Below are positions 1 through 10,000 of a stretch of DNA of 64,000 bases, piece after piece. Both the position numbers and the translations under genes were made by a program. This DNA is from Aurantiacibacter atlanticus (GTDB lineage: Bacteria > Pseudomonadota > Alphaproteobacteria > Sphingomonadales > Sphingomonadaceae): contig NZ_CP011310.1 of assembly GCF_001077815.2 (NCBI RefSeq), forward strand, positions 2,418,001 to 2,482,000, given 5' to 3'. The number at the start of each line of letters is the position of its first letter. Positions within the stretch are counted from its first letter, which is position 1. The notes under the pieces are model-generated. The model saw nothing but the letters and a program-made list of their open reading frames with translations, was not told the DNA's origin and ran no database searches.

Positions 1-890
1 TCGCTGCCCTGATTGTGTCAGCTCCTCTCGCCGCGCAGGACATTGCTGGCGACACCGCTGTTGCCCAGCCAACTCTCGCCCAGCCCGCCAGCCTGATGGA
101 TCAGGCTCGCGATGCTCAGGAAATCGCGCGACTCATGGGCGAAGTGCAAACCGCTGTCAGCCTGGCCCAGACCCAATATGTCGGCATGGTTACCGGGGGG
201 CCTGGTGCCGGATATCAAGGCGCAATAGCTCTCCCTACTGATGAGCCGGGCGTCTGGCGCGCTGTAATTGTCGGGCGGCAGGATATCGACAAACCCGATG
301 CAGATTGGCTCGAACTGGCCGAATATGAGATCGCGAATGGTGCGATCCGTAGTGAAACCATTCACCCGCAAAGCAATATCCCTCTACTCACTGGCACCGC
401 GTCAGCCATGGCGCAGGCGCGCAGTTTTGCCCCCCGCGTTGTGCTGGCTGCCGGCAACAATGCCTTCTGCCTTGATGAGAGCGCGGGCGCATCGGTGACC
501 GCGTCTGTCACCTTTGCCACAATCGTCCTGCCCCCGCGCGACAATGGCACCTTTGATGCCTACGTCCTGAACGGCCCCATAGAAGAAGGTGCAATTCCGC
601 TGGGAAGGCATTACCGCGTCGGTTTCGATAAATTCGGGCTGCAAGGCACGCCCGATCTTATCACCGATACCTGCGAAGTGATCACCTGGTCCGCCAACGA
701 CGCCGATCTTGCCACCAAGGTCTATCTCACCAATTATGAAGGCGCAGAAACGCCCAGCCCAGTGCATATCCTGCTATCCACATTATTGCCGATGCGTTTG
801 GGCGTAACCACCGGAGATACGATGTGGCCCGTGGTCAGCGGCACAGTCGGCGAACCCATGCCCGCCGATCAGGTGCAAGTCGCGCCCTAG
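1..890 (+). CDS. Secreted protein of unknown function, 5' end outside window
   Basis: The reading frame is open to the first base of the window. The residues before the first in-window GTG (base 15) read AALIV and run straight into SAPLAAQ, which looks like the end of a signal peptide with an Ala-x-Gln cleavage region. The true start therefore lies upstream, and GTG 15 is not the natural start. About 275 residues of mature protein follow, with no transmembrane segment and no motif I recognise. A single Cys lies in the middle (NNAFCLDES) and another later (ITDTCEVITW), so one disulfide in the periplasm is possible. It is probably an exported globular protein; its function is unknown. Confidence 0.7.
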   Translation, partial: AALIVSAPLAAQDIAGDTAVAQPTLAQPASLMDQARDAQEIARLMGEVQTAVSLAQTQYVGMVTGGPGAGYQGAIALPTDEPGVWRAVIVGRQDIDKPDADWLELAEYEIANGAIRSETIHPQSNIPLLTGTASAMAQARSFAPRVVLAAGNNAFCLDESAGASVTASVTFATIVLPPRDNGTFDAYVLNGPIEEGAIPLGRHYRVGFDKFGLQGTPDLITDTCEVITWSANDADLATKVYLTNYEGAETPSPVHILLSTLLPMRLGVTTGDTMWPVVSGTVGEPMPADQVQVAP

Positions 891-907
891 GCTGAGGAAG
901 CGATCCC

Positions 908-1525
908 GTGTGCAATCTTTACAAGATGAGCAGCAGTCATGACGAGGTTGCGCAATTCTTCGAAGCAATTGCACAGGACATGGCCTTCGCCATGGCAGGA
1001 AATGCGCCGGAAAGCGTATATCCAGGCTATCCTGGCATGGTGCTGGCAGAAAGCAGCCTGCAGCAGATGATCTGGGGATTCCCGCTTCAGCGCAAGGGCG
1101 TGAAGCGCCAGCCACTCAAGCCCAAGCCGGTCAATAATGCGCGGGAGGACAAGCTGGATGGCCCCTTCTGGTCAGCCAGCTTCAATGCCCGGCGCTGCCT
1201 TATACCCATATCTGCATTTGCTGAGGCGAAGGGGCCAGTCGGCGGCAAAACGCGCACATGGTTCAGCCCTTCCACTGCACCGCTTTTTGCGGTTGCCGGC
1301 TTATGGCGCGATACGGTGGAATGGGGTCGCGCCTTCACCATGGTTATGGCCAACGCTAACGACACCATAAAACCCCTGCACGATCGCATGCCAGTGATCC
1401 TTGCGCCCGAAGACTGGCCGATCTGGCTTGATGGCGATCCGGCCCATGCCCGTAGCTCGTGCCAGCCTTACGGCGGCACAATACAGGTCGACCATACGGA
1501 CGAACCCTGGGCGGGACGGCGATAG
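908..1525 (+). CDS. SRAP domain protein (YedK/HMCES-type abasic-site crosslinker)
   Basis: SRAP proteins shield abasic sites in single-stranded DNA by a thiazolidine link through the alpha-amino group and thiol of Cys2. The GTG start at 908 puts Cys at position 2 (MCNLYKM), as the mechanism requires, and a GAGGAAG ribosome site sits 7 bases upstream. Other family landmarks are NNARE at 76-80, RRCLIP at 96-100, a glutamate at 106 and the PLHDRMPVIL block with His158. The glutamate sits in FAEA, where most relatives have FYEW. At 205 residues the length is normal for the family. The gene stands alone, 18 bases after the preceding secreted-protein gene. Confidence in the family is high. Confidence 0.93.
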   Translation: MCNLYKMSSSHDEVAQFFEAIAQDMAFAMAGNAPESVYPGYPGMVLAESSLQQMIWGFPLQRKGVKRQPLKPKPVNNAREDKLDGPFWSASFNARRCLIPISAFAEAKGPVGGKTRTWFSPSTAPLFAVAGLWRDTVEWGRAFTMVMANANDTIKPLHDRMPVILAPEDWPIWLDGDPAHARSSCQPYGGTIQVDHTDEPWAGRR

Positions 1526-1869
1526 GCGCTTTCGGCTATTTCGGAAGAAGGCTTCGGGGAGGCGGGACCGGGAGACTGGTTGGAGACCGTTGGAAGGTCC
1601 CGCCTCTATCGAAGACTTTGGATACACAAGACCTGTTGCATGCAGCGTGCCAGTTTTGCGAAACTCAGGGTTTTCTAGCAAGACGATGGTTAGCAAAAAC
1701 TTAACGCAACGCATTTGTGTAAAATTTACCGACGCTTCCGGTTAGTCACATTCGCACCGCCAGTTCGCCGCATTTGCGGGCGGGCCTTGAGACAATCGCG
1801 GACCTTTGCCGCGTCTTCATGCGTATTTGATGCAAGCCCCTAATTTTCAAGACCAAAGGCAACCGTTCC
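1526..1869. other. Intergenic region with a perfect 11-bp inverted repeat
   Basis: No credible gene lies in these 344 bases. The one notable structure is GAGGCGGGACC at 1559-1569, matched exactly by its reverse complement at 1596-1606 around a 26-base loop, about 35 bases after the SRAP stop. No T run follows on either strand, so it is a weak candidate for a Rho-independent terminator and may be a structured 3' end or leader. The AT-richer stretch at about 1670-1740 is a plausible place for the promoter of the following dehydrogenase gene, but I see no clear -35/-10 pair. Confidence 0.5.
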
Positions 1870-3252
1870 ATGACAATGATTACAACCATCAATCCCGCGA
1901 CCGGAGAACAGATCAATAGCTACGAGCCGCTGAATGCAAAGGCTGCGAGTGCAAAGGTGGATGCCTGCCACGCAGCCTTTCTGGAATGGAAGACGGTTTC
2001 GCACGAAGATCGCGCCAAGATTATCACCAGCATCGCCCAAAGCCTGCGGGATAATACGGAGGAACTTGCTCAACTGATGACTGATGAGGTCGGCAAGCTG
2101 ATCGGTGACAGCCGCGACGAAATAGAATTGTGCGCAAGCATTTGCGACTATACCGCTGAAATCGGACCGAAAGAACTGGCTGATGAAAGCCGCGATCCGG
2201 CCAACGCCGGGCGCGGCATCGTCACCTATTCTCCAATCGGCGTGGTATATGGGATTCAGCCGTGGAACTTCCCTGCTTATCAGGTTGTGCGTTATGCTAT
2301 TGCCAGCTTGATGGCGGGCAATGGCGTGCTGCTGAAACATGCCGGCAATTGCACCGGCAGCGGGCTGATGCTGGCGGATATTTTTGCCAAGGGGGGCCTG
2401 CCAGAAGATCTGTTTACAGTGCTTGTGATCGACCACGATGTTTCGGACGAAGTCATCGCGCATGACAAGGTGAGAGGCGTCACACTTACCGGATCGGACA
2501 ATGCAGGGAAGCACGTTGCGCAGGAAGCGGGAAAGCTGCTCAAGCCAGCGGTGCTCGAACTTGGTTCAAACGATGCCTATATGGTGTTGGAAGATGCCGA
2601 TGTAGATCAGGCCGCGCAGATTTGCGCGCAGGCGCGACTTTATAATAACGGCCAGACCTGCATCAACGGCAAGCGCTTCATCGTGACGGAAAAGGTCTAT
2701 GACGCATTTCTCGAAAAATTCGTGTCGCTGTTCGAAGCGGTGAAACTGGGCGATCCCAATGCCGACGATAGCGACATGGGCCCGATGGCGCGATCGGATC
2801 TGCGCGATACCTTGCAGGAACAGGTTGAAAAATCGGTTGCCAACGGAGCGAGGATCGAATGCGGCGGGTCAATCCCCGATGGCAAGGGAAACTATTATCC
2901 CGCCACGGTGCTCTCTGACGTCGCCAAGGGACAGCCCGCTTATGATGATGAATTATTCGGTCCTGTCGCATCGGTCATCCGTGCCCGGGATGATGATGAT
3001 GCCATGCGCCTTGCCAATGACAGCCGATATGGCCTGGGCGGCGGCATCATGACAAAAGATACCGACCGCGCGATCAAGATGGCCTCTCAGCATTTCGATA
3101 CAGGCATGGTCTATATCAATGTTTACGGGGTAGCCGATCCTACCATGCCTTTCGGCGGGGTGAAGAATTCAGGCTATGGACGCGAACATGGCGGTTTTGG
3201 CCTGAAAGCGTTTACCAACCCCAAAAGCATCTTTGTGGGCGCCCCTTCATAG
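1870..3252 (+). CDS. NAD(P)-dependent succinate-semialdehyde dehydrogenase (Sad/YneI-like)
   Basis: This aldehyde dehydrogenase most resembles the short succinate-semialdehyde dehydrogenases of the Sad/YneI type, which oxidise succinate semialdehyde to succinate at the end of GABA breakdown. The 460-residue length fits Sad (about 460) and not the longer GabD (about 480). Key residues are the PWNFP block with Asn133, Lys156 in LLKHAGN, the general base Glu230 in LELGSND, and the nucleophile Cys264 in GQTCINGKRF. FGGVKNSGYGREHG near the C-terminus is the usual end motif. A second ATG two codons downstream (1876) is also possible. No GABA transaminase is adjacent, so the substrate is inferred only from family likeness. 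Confidence 0.88.
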   Translation: MTMITTINPATGEQINSYEPLNAKAASAKVDACHAAFLEWKTVSHEDRAKIITSIAQSLRDNTEELAQLMTDEVGKLIGDSRDEIELCASICDYTAEIGPKELADESRDPANAGRGIVTYSPIGVVYGIQPWNFPAYQVVRYAIASLMAGNGVLLKHAGNCTGSGLMLADIFAKGGLPEDLFTVLVIDHDVSDEVIAHDKVRGVTLTGSDNAGKHVAQEAGKLLKPAVLELGSNDAYMVLEDADVDQAAQICAQARLYNNGQTCINGKRFIVTEKVYDAFLEKFVSLFEAVKLGDPNADDSDMGPMARSDLRDTLQEQVEKSVANGARIECGGSIPDGKGNYYPATVLSDVAKGQPAYDDELFGPVASVIRARDDDDAMRLANDSRYGLGGGIMTKDTDRAIKMASQHFDTGMVYINVYGVADPTMPFGGVKNSGYGREHGGFGLKAFTNPKSIFVGAPS

Positions 3253-3260
3253 GGGGAATT

Positions 3261-3269
3261 TGGCGCGCC
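3261..3269. repeat. Nine-base match to the 3' end of tRNA-Arg (possible relic att site)
   Basis: TGGCGCGCC occurs here, just after the dehydrogenase stop, and again at 10629-10637, where it forms the CCA end and part of the acceptor stem of tRNA-Arg. The two copies bracket the IS wrecks, sulfotransferases and TonB receptor. The repeat is short and GC-rich, so chance is a serious alternative. There is no integrase gene between the copies. Confidence 0.2.
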
Positions 3270-3457
3270 GGGCGTGACAAAAATGGGCACTTAAAACACT
3301 GGAAATTTCAGTGACGATGGACAGTTAATGAACGAAATCGTGATGTCTGTGGGAGCTAGCGCTACTTTGGAAGATTTTTGTTGATAGGTTTGCCTCATGG
3401 AATCCTCCGCGACTGATCCGGTCATTCATATAGAGCCATTTTTAGCGGAGGCTGGTG

Positions 3458-4047
3458 ATGGAAGCGGATTGGCGTGGCGAACTTGATGAGTGGTGGATGC
3501 CGTTTGTAGCGGCGTTGCGGCACAAGAGCGACCTCGGATGTGTCCGGCCATATTGCGGGACTGCTCGGCCCGGGGGATCGCAAGAGCATTCAGCCGATGG
3601 CTGCGCGCGACGACGGTGTCAGCCAGGACCGGTTGCATCCTTTTACTGCGAGTGGAGTGTGGGATGAAAAACCGCTGGAAGTGGCGTTGCTGACTGAAGC
3701 TTACCGACAGATTGGCGACGACGAAGCCTGGCTAATCAGCGACGATACGGCGCTGCCCAAAAAGAGGCTGCCATTCGGTTGGTGTAACGCCGTAATATCC
3801 CTTGGCGCTTGGCAAGAACGTCAACTGCTAGACGTTGGTGTAGATAACGCTGGCATCGGGCGAAGTTCAAACCATGGTCGGCTTCCCCCTGTCCCTTCCC
3901 ATGAGCTTGGCCAGCGATGTGGCCTGCATGGACCAAGATGGAGTTCCCGAAGATTGTCGCGCTTACAGAAGAGATCGCGCTGGCCGAGATCGACCGGGTT
4001 CGCGCAAGCGGTGTTCGCTTCGGCTGCGTTCTTGCGGATGCAGAGTA
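3458..4047 (+). pseudogene. Broken IS701-family transposase, N-terminal part
   Basis: The start is well preserved: GGAGG at 3447-3451, ATG at 3458, then MEADWRGELDEWW, a typical IS701 transposase beginning. The frame shifts near 3530 into GLLGPGDRKSIQPMAARDD and continues to SDDTALPKK, which carries the first catalytic Asp of the family. Another shift follows, giving HSVGVTP-stop-YPLALGKN and then SGEVQTMVGFPLSLP with in-frame stops. After one more shift it ends with EIALAEIDRVRASG and FGCVLADA. The rest of the transposase is missing; the sequence is cut at about 4047 where an IS5-type fragment begins on the other strand. It cannot make an active enzyme. Confidence 0.85.
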
Positions 4048-4555
4048 GCAACCAGAAGATGACCGTTGCGACGATGCGGATGGCAAACATGAACTGGTGG
4101 GCGCATCGGTCCTAGCGAGTATCGATGCGGTGCCAGTCCTTTAGTTTGCCGAACAGGTTCTCGACCTCGTGGCGCTGGCGGTAAAGGGTGGTGTCGTGCG
4201 GGATGGGCAGCTTGCGGTTTCTCTTTCTAATGGGATGCAGGCGGCGATTCCGCCGTCGGCCAGGGCGCGACGGAACCAGTCGCCGTCATAGCCCCGATCG
4301 GCGAGCAACGCCTAGGCCTTGGGGCAAGGGATCGATCATAAATGTAGCACCCTTTTAATCGCTCATCCAGCCTTCGCTGACCAGCATGATTAACGGTCGC
4401 CCCGCCCATCGCAGACGGTGTGGAGCTTAGAATTCAGTCCGCCTTTGGTGCCCCGCGATACGTCTTGGGTAGAGCCACATTTTTAGCAGGCTTGCCGCCG
4501 TTGAGCGCGCCTTGATGCCACCAATGGATCAACGGAGCGCTATCAGTGCAAACGA
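4048..4555 (-). pseudogene. Broken IS5-family transposase, C-terminal part
   Basis: On the minus strand the pieces of an IS5-family DDE transposase can be read in changing frames: SRGTKGGLNSKLHTVCDG, then an ADRGYDGDWFRRALADGG-like stretch, then RNRKLPIPHDTTLYRQRH, EVENLFGKLKDWHRIDTR, and finally FMFAIRIVATVIFWLLL. The YREK-type block (here RQRHEVENLFGK) contains the third catalytic residue. A TAG replaces the usual Tyr codon after DTR, and several frame changes occur. The N-terminal half is absent. The fragment abuts the IS701 remnant tail to tail at about 4047, which suggests nested insertion or deletion between two elements. Confidence 0.82.
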
Positions 4556-4572
4556 TTTAATGGCTCCTGAGC

Positions 4573-6159
4573 TTAAACTTCAGCCAATCTACCGAGGACC
4601 TTTCGCAAGGGTTCAAGGTGATGAGAATAGGGCCGCCAGACTTCCATCCCGTCACGATTGAGCGGTCGGCGAACCTGTTCGCTGCTGGGCGTGCGCACGG
4701 TTCGCTTCAGCCGGTGGAATTCAAGCAGGTCACTTTCCCACTCGAGACCCAGATATTCGAGTGTGGGCTCCAATTGTCCCTGTGCATTTTCGACCAGCGC
4801 TGGATAATCGATAGGATGAACAAGCCCCGGGCATCGCCGAGAAAAATGATCCATCAATCGCACATTTTCGACGTAGCTCCGCCCGACATGTTCCAACGTG
4901 AATGAGGATGCGTGCGCGCTGGTAAACGATTGCGTGAAATTCGAGAAACAGCAGTCCATCGCGTCTCGCCGAATGCTGATAAACTTGGCCTGTGGCAGTA
5001 TCTTCCGGATAAAGAGGACATTGCTCCAGTTCGGCGGCATCTTGTCGATGAAGAACGGGGTCCGCTCCGTAAGATGAACTTCCGCGCGGGCCATGTAATC
5101 CCGTCCAAGCGCCTCCGCGAGGTCGGTGCTCATCTCGTGGATAGCCTGGGTAACGGTGACCTTACTACGGCGCGTGGCCATTTCCATGAAGCTGCGCAGC
5201 ATTGCCGGAATGTAAGGCAGCTCGCCTGCTGGTTCGATCTGCAAATGGGATCCCAGCATTTGTTCAAGCAATGTCGAGCCCGAACGCGGCATCGAGACGA
5301 TGAATACCGGCACGGCATCGCCTACCGCCCTCTGGGGCAGTCGGGCTATATAATCGGCATCGACGCTGGAGATGATCTCGTCGACCTCCTGGGTAAGTTC
5401 TTCTGGATCGTAATTGAGCGATTCTGCGCGGATCTGATTGCCTGCTTGATAGTGCTCGAAAGCTTCGTCGAAATCTTTCCTGTCGTGGAACGCGCGGCCC
5501 AACGCAAAATGCAGGGGAGCCGAATTCCGTTCGTCCACGGCAATCGCCAAGGACGCTTGCATCGTTTTCACATCCTCGTCGGTCAGGATGGGCGATTTGA
5601 TGCTTGCCAGGCCCCACCATGCATCACCGAAGCCGTCATCGATCAGGATGGCTCGTCGATAGGCAGCGACGGCATCGTCGACTTGTCCGTTCGCACGCAG
5701 GCTGTGACCGAACGCGACCCATGCCAGAAGATGCCCTGGATGGGCCTCCGATATCGCGCAATACATCTCTCTGGCTTTCTCGCTGCGACCGGTCTTTTCG
5801 TAGATCGCCGCGAGGATGAGTTCCGTATTCGGGTCGGGCTTTTCCCGGCTTAAAGTCTCGAACATCTCACGGGCTGCATCAGGCTTGGCTTGCTGATTGA
5901 AAACCGAGGCAAGCTGCCGCCGCGTCTCGTAATCTCGTGCGCCGGCATTGATCGCCTTGCGCAGGAAATGCTCCGCTTGGCCCAATGCCCCCAGTTTCGC
6001 CGCTGCTTCGCCAAGCATGGCAAGTCCTTGGGGATGATCGGGATTGTTGCGGAGAAACCCGATCAGCTGTTTCGATGCCAGCTCGAATTTGCTGTCCTCC
6101 AGCAACTCCCTGATGGGAAACAGGCCGGGATGGACGGAAGGAACCGCTTTCGTTTGCAT
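4573..6159 (-). CDS. TPR-containing sulfotransferase (TPST-like catalytic domain)
   Basis: Residues 20-260 form a run of tetratricopeptide repeats (for example HLLAWVAFGHSLRANGQVDD). Residues 283-528 form a PAPS-dependent sulfotransferase domain of the Sulfotransfer_3 kind. The 5'-phosphosulfate loop is VSMPRSGSTLLEQML at 288-302, and the 3'-phosphate region is FISIRRDAMDCCFSNF at 393-408. Glu313 in AGELPYIP sits where tyrosylprotein sulfotransferases have their catalytic Glu. The TPRs could bind a peptide or protein acceptor. Its start overlaps the stop of the next upstream gene by one base (TGATG), so the two sulfotransferases should be co-translated. The acceptor is unknown; sulfation of a tyrosine is a hypothesis. 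Confidence 0.85.
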   Translation of the reverse strand: MQTKAVPSVHPGLFPIRELLEDSKFELASKQLIGFLRNNPDHPQGLAMLGEAAAKLGALGQAEHFLRKAINAGARDYETRRQLASVFNQQAKPDAAREMFETLSREKPDPNTELILAAIYEKTGRSEKAREMYCAISEAHPGHLLAWVAFGHSLRANGQVDDAVAAYRRAILIDDGFGDAWWGLASIKSPILTDEDVKTMQASLAIAVDERNSAPLHFALGRAFHDRKDFDEAFEHYQAGNQIRAESLNYDPEELTQEVDEIISSVDADYIARLPQRAVGDAVPVFIVSMPRSGSTLLEQMLGSHLQIEPAGELPYIPAMLRSFMEMATRRSKVTVTQAIHEMSTDLAEALGRDYMARAEVHLTERTPFFIDKMPPNWSNVLFIRKILPQAKFISIRRDAMDCCFSNFTQSFTSAHASSFTLEHVGRSYVENVRLMDHFSRRCPGLVHPIDYPALVENAQGQLEPTLEYLGLEWESDLLEFHRLKRTVRTPSSEQVRRPLNRDGMEVWRPYSHHLEPLRKVLGRLAEV

Positions 6160-6944
6160 CAGCTGTAACCCAGGAGCTTGCGTAGACCCGGCGCGTGATA
6201 ATCTACCAATGCTCGATGCCTTTCAGGCAAGGTCTCGGGAAGGTCGATCGCCACGCCAGTCAGATTTTCGCGCGCAGTGGCGCTTTCATTGCGCGCGGAG
6301 CCGGTCTTCACGCGCTCGGCCCAATCGTCCGGGATGGCAATGCCGCAAGCGCCGAGCAGTTCGCCAAAGAAATCTGCTGTGCCACTGCTACCGATATCTC
6401 GAACGTGCGAGACGAGTTCTTCATATCGGACGATATGGCATCGCGCCCCAAGCCATGCAGCCGCGTTGAGTTCGTATATGTCGTTGAGCGACGGGAGCTT
6501 GTGCGGAAGACCGAAGATCATCATCGTTAACAGCTCATCGCTCGACAGCACGCCGGTGCGCAGATGATCGACATTTCCCTGAAATTGTTGGGAAAGGATA
6601 AAACGGGCCCGGGCGATGATCCACTCGTACGGATCGCGATAAAGCAGGATCCGGCGAAGATTGGCAGTTTCGATCAGCGAAGCATCGGCGAAGAAGAGAT
6701 GGCCCCAGCTTAGTTGGGGGCGAGCCGGATCGAAGGCAGCGCGATGGGCCTGAAGATTTCCCCACTGGATGAAATCCGCTGCGTAGGTCTGATCGGTGGG
6801 TACGAACATGCGCAAAACGTTGCGAAGGAGATGGCTTCCGCTTTTGGGGATGGAATTGAGGAACACGCCCTGCTCGAGAGGCTTGCGGTCGAACCGCTCA
6901 CCGACCTCGTCGAGATTGTCACGTTGAATGAAGATTTCCGGCAT
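6159..6944 (-). CDS. Sulfotransferase domain protein
   Basis: A 261-residue soluble protein. The PAPS 5'-phosphosulfate loop reads LNSIPKSGSHLLRNVL at 29-44, and the 3'-phosphate segment RRILLYRDPYEWIIARARF lies at 97-115. I start it at the ATG at 6944 and not at the longer 7001 start, because AAGGAG lies 5 bases upstream of 6944 and the extra 19 residues carry no family signal. It differs clearly from its neighbour: no TPRs, and Lys in place of Arg after the Pro of the phosphate loop. It follows a TonB-receptor gene on the same strand, with a terminator-like hairpin between them. The substrate is unknown. Confidence 0.78.
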   Translation of the reverse strand: MPEIFIQRDNLDEVGERFDRKPLEQGVFLNSIPKSGSHLLRNVLRMFVPTDQTYAADFIQWGNLQAHRAAFDPARPQLSWGHLFFADASLIETANLRRILLYRDPYEWIIARARFILSQQFQGNVDHLRTGVLSSDELLTMMIFGLPHKLPSLNDIYELNAAAWLGARCHIVRYEELVSHVRDIGSSGTADFFGELLGACGIAIPDDWAERVKTGSARNESATARENLTGVAIDLPETLPERHRALVDYHAPGLRKLLGYS

Positions 6945-6965
6945 GTCCGCTCCTTCCCGGGAGCC

Positions 6966-6999
6966 TAACAGAAGGGGCGGCATCTTGCCATGCCGCCCC
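6966..6999 (-). terminator. Terminator-like hairpin after the TonB-receptor gene
   Basis: On the minus strand GGGGCGGCAT pairs perfectly with ATGCCGCCCC (plus-strand arms 6990-6999 and 6974-6983, 6-base loop), followed by TTCTGTTA. It sits 38 bases after the receptor stop and 22 bases before the first sulfotransferase start. It could end the receptor transcript, or act as a partial terminator that keeps sulfotransferase levels lower than the receptor. Confidence 0.65.
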
Positions 7000-7037
7000 A
7001 TCGCATCCGAACGGTCACCCGTCCGTGGCTGTCGGCC

Positions 7038-10000
7038 TCAGAACTTGAGCGAGACGTTGACGAAGGCGCGGCGTCCCACAAAGGGATACTGCGATGCCGC
7101 CACGACCGGGCCAAGCATCGAGATCTGACCGCCGTTGCGCACCGAAACACGCGGCGGACGGGTATCGAAGATATTGCTCACACCCGCGGTCAGCTCCGCA
7201 CGGCCATCGGCGATTTCCTGGCTCAACGAGAAGTTGTGATAGAAAGTCGTGCCGACCGTAAGATCAGGACAGTAGGTTCCGTAGATCGGCAAATCGTCGC
7301 TTGGGTCGTCTGTACCCTGGTTGTTGAACGAATTCAGGCATGGGCCGCCGTAGCGATCTTCGAAATCCTGCTGGTCCGAAGTCGCCCCGATCAGATTAAT
7401 GCCGTAGAACAACGTCAGGCCCGAGTCATGCGCCCACGTGGCGCGGAAGTCCGCAATCCACTTGGGTGAACCGGCCTCTCCGTTGCTCGATTCGACTGGC
7501 GAGGTCGGTAGGAGTTGGAAATCCCTGTCGAGCTGGCGAGTTGCTTCGGCGCGCAATGTGAAGAGACCTGCACTGCCCAAATCGTGAGACAGATTTGCGG
7601 AGAAATCGATCCCCGAATTCTTCTGGCTCGCGATGTTGATGAACTGGTCATAGATTTCATCGATCTGATAGACTGCAGTCTCATTCTGGCCGCGCGTGAA
7701 CTGATTACAGAGCGGTTCGCTGGCGAAGTCTTCCGAATCGTAGCACCCGAAAAGAATGTTCTGGGCACCCAGCTGCGAAATCTCGCCATTCACCTCGATC
7801 TCGAAATAGTCGACAGCGAAGCTGAGTTCCGTATCCGGCAAGAAGCCAAAGTTGGGCGTCAGGACCATCCCGAAGGTCTTGGCCTTCGAGGTTTCGGCCT
7901 CGAGAATTCCAAGGCCGCCCGATGCGAAGGAAGTCGCGGTGATACCGCCTCCTTGGTAGTCATCGGGTATCCCGTCGGCAGAGCAGTTGTCGGCCACCCG
8001 CTGCGAGGTGGTTCCGTTCTGCACCCCGGCACCATAGTTGATGCAGGGGTCGATACGCTGATTTACGAAGCTCGTTTCGTCGGCAAGGAACTGCTCGAAC
8101 AGCGCGGGGGCGCGGAACGAAGTGCCGTAACTGCCGCGGAAACGAAGCCAGTCGGTCAGCGCCCAGTTGAGGCCGATCTTGTAGGTAAAGTTACCGTTGT
8201 CCTCGTCCTGCACACCGTCGGACTGGCGCGTTGCCGTCACATTGGTGAGACGGCCTGCCAAAGACAGGGTGAGGTTTTCGAAGAACGGACGATCAGCCAG
8301 CAAAGGAACACTGAGCTCGCCGAAAGCCTCGTTGGTCAGGCTCTTGCCAGCGGTGATACCGCCAGAGCTGGCGCCCCAGGCGTTACCGGCGCGGGTGATG
8401 TCACCCGGCGTGTCCTTGATCTTGTCGCGGCGCACCGTGATACCCGCGGCGAGACCGACTGGTCCGGCAGGAAGTTCGAAGAGTTCGCCGGAGACGACTG
8501 CTTCGCCCGTCAGCTGGGTATAGATCGTGCGACCTTCTTCCCAGTCGAACAGGAAGCCGATCTGTTCCTGCGTCAGATTGCCGCGCAGAAATTCGGGATC
8601 GGCCCATGGAATATCGATACAGTTGCGGCCAGAGATCGGCGTCACGGTGCCTACACAGGAGCTCGTCTGGAAATACCCGGTGTCATAGGCATCCTGTAGG
8701 ATCTGTTGCGACCGATAGCGGCCATCGCTGCGGCTGTACTGGACATAGGCATCGTATTGCCAGTTTCCGACCGAGGAAAAGTTGCCGCGAATGCCGCCGA
8801 CGCCGCGGTAGTAATCGACCTTCTGGCTGTTGTCGGCCTGGTTGGTGATCGCCGTCGGGCTGATGAAGTTCACCCCTTCGAATCCATCGCCCCAATAATT
8901 GAAAGTGGTGCCCGGTCCGGTGCCGTAGAGCTCACCGGTGTAACCGAAGTTCCAGAACTGGCGCCAGCCGTTCTGATAGCTTTCGCGGCGGTTGAACAGG
9001 AATTCGCCAAACAATTCGACTGCGTCTGAAAGCTCGTAAGCGCCTTCAGCATAGGCAGTATAGAGGTCGGTTTCCGGAATCAGCGTCTGCTCACCAGCAA
9101 AGGGGTGGTATGCATTCTGCACCGCCATGCTTTCCGAATTGTATCCGGTCGGGAAGAATCCTTCGGGCGCACTGAAGTCACCTCCATAGGCTGGAGAACC
9201 ATAGGCAGGAACGCCGAGATTTCCGGCCGCAACGCCGTTCTGATACTGGTACTGAAGTAGAACGGTGCTTCCATTAGGCGAAGTCTGGATACCCGTATTC
9301 GGCCCGCCCGGCCCATCAAGCTGGAGGTTGTCGATCAGATTGTAGGTCCAGACATGGCCCCAACGCAGATCTTCGCACATCGACTGGCCGGTGCGCGGAT
9401 CAATTAGATCGGCGCGGCCGCCGCTTTCGTCGAAAATATAGGACTCGGGGCACGCGAGATAGTCACGATCGTTGCGAGCCAGCTCGTTCGTGTGCGAATA
9501 ATCGCCAGCGATGGTGAAATGGCCGCGATCGAAGGTCTTCGTATAGGCCAAGCTGCCACGATATTCCTCGCCGCCGCTGTCGAAGGGCACCGAGACATTG
9601 AAGTCCAGCGACAGGCCATCTTCCCGATTGCCTGTGATGATGTTCACGACGCCTGCGATGGCGTCCGACCCGTAGATCGACGACGCACCGGTCTTCAGAA
9701 TCTGGATGTCATTGACGATCGAGAGCGGAAGGACGTTCAGGTCGAAGGACGACACACCACCGCGCGTACCAGCGGGACCAGCTCGGCGACCGTTGAGCAG
9801 AACCAGTGTTCGGTTCGGGCCCAAGCCGCGAAGGTCAATCGTTTGCGCACCCGGACCGCCATTGGTCACGAAATTCGACGATAGGGCCGCCGTAATCTGC
9901 GTCGAGCCGGCGGCAACAGGCGAGCTCTGCAGCGCACTCGCGAGATCGAACTTGCCTTCCTGCCTTGCCACTTCAGGGCTGACGATCGAGATGGGATCGG

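Noticed and set aside
1401..1745. Frame of 114 codons overlapping the SRAP gene end
   Set aside because: It is an out-of-frame shadow of the SRAP gene that runs on into non-coding DNA.
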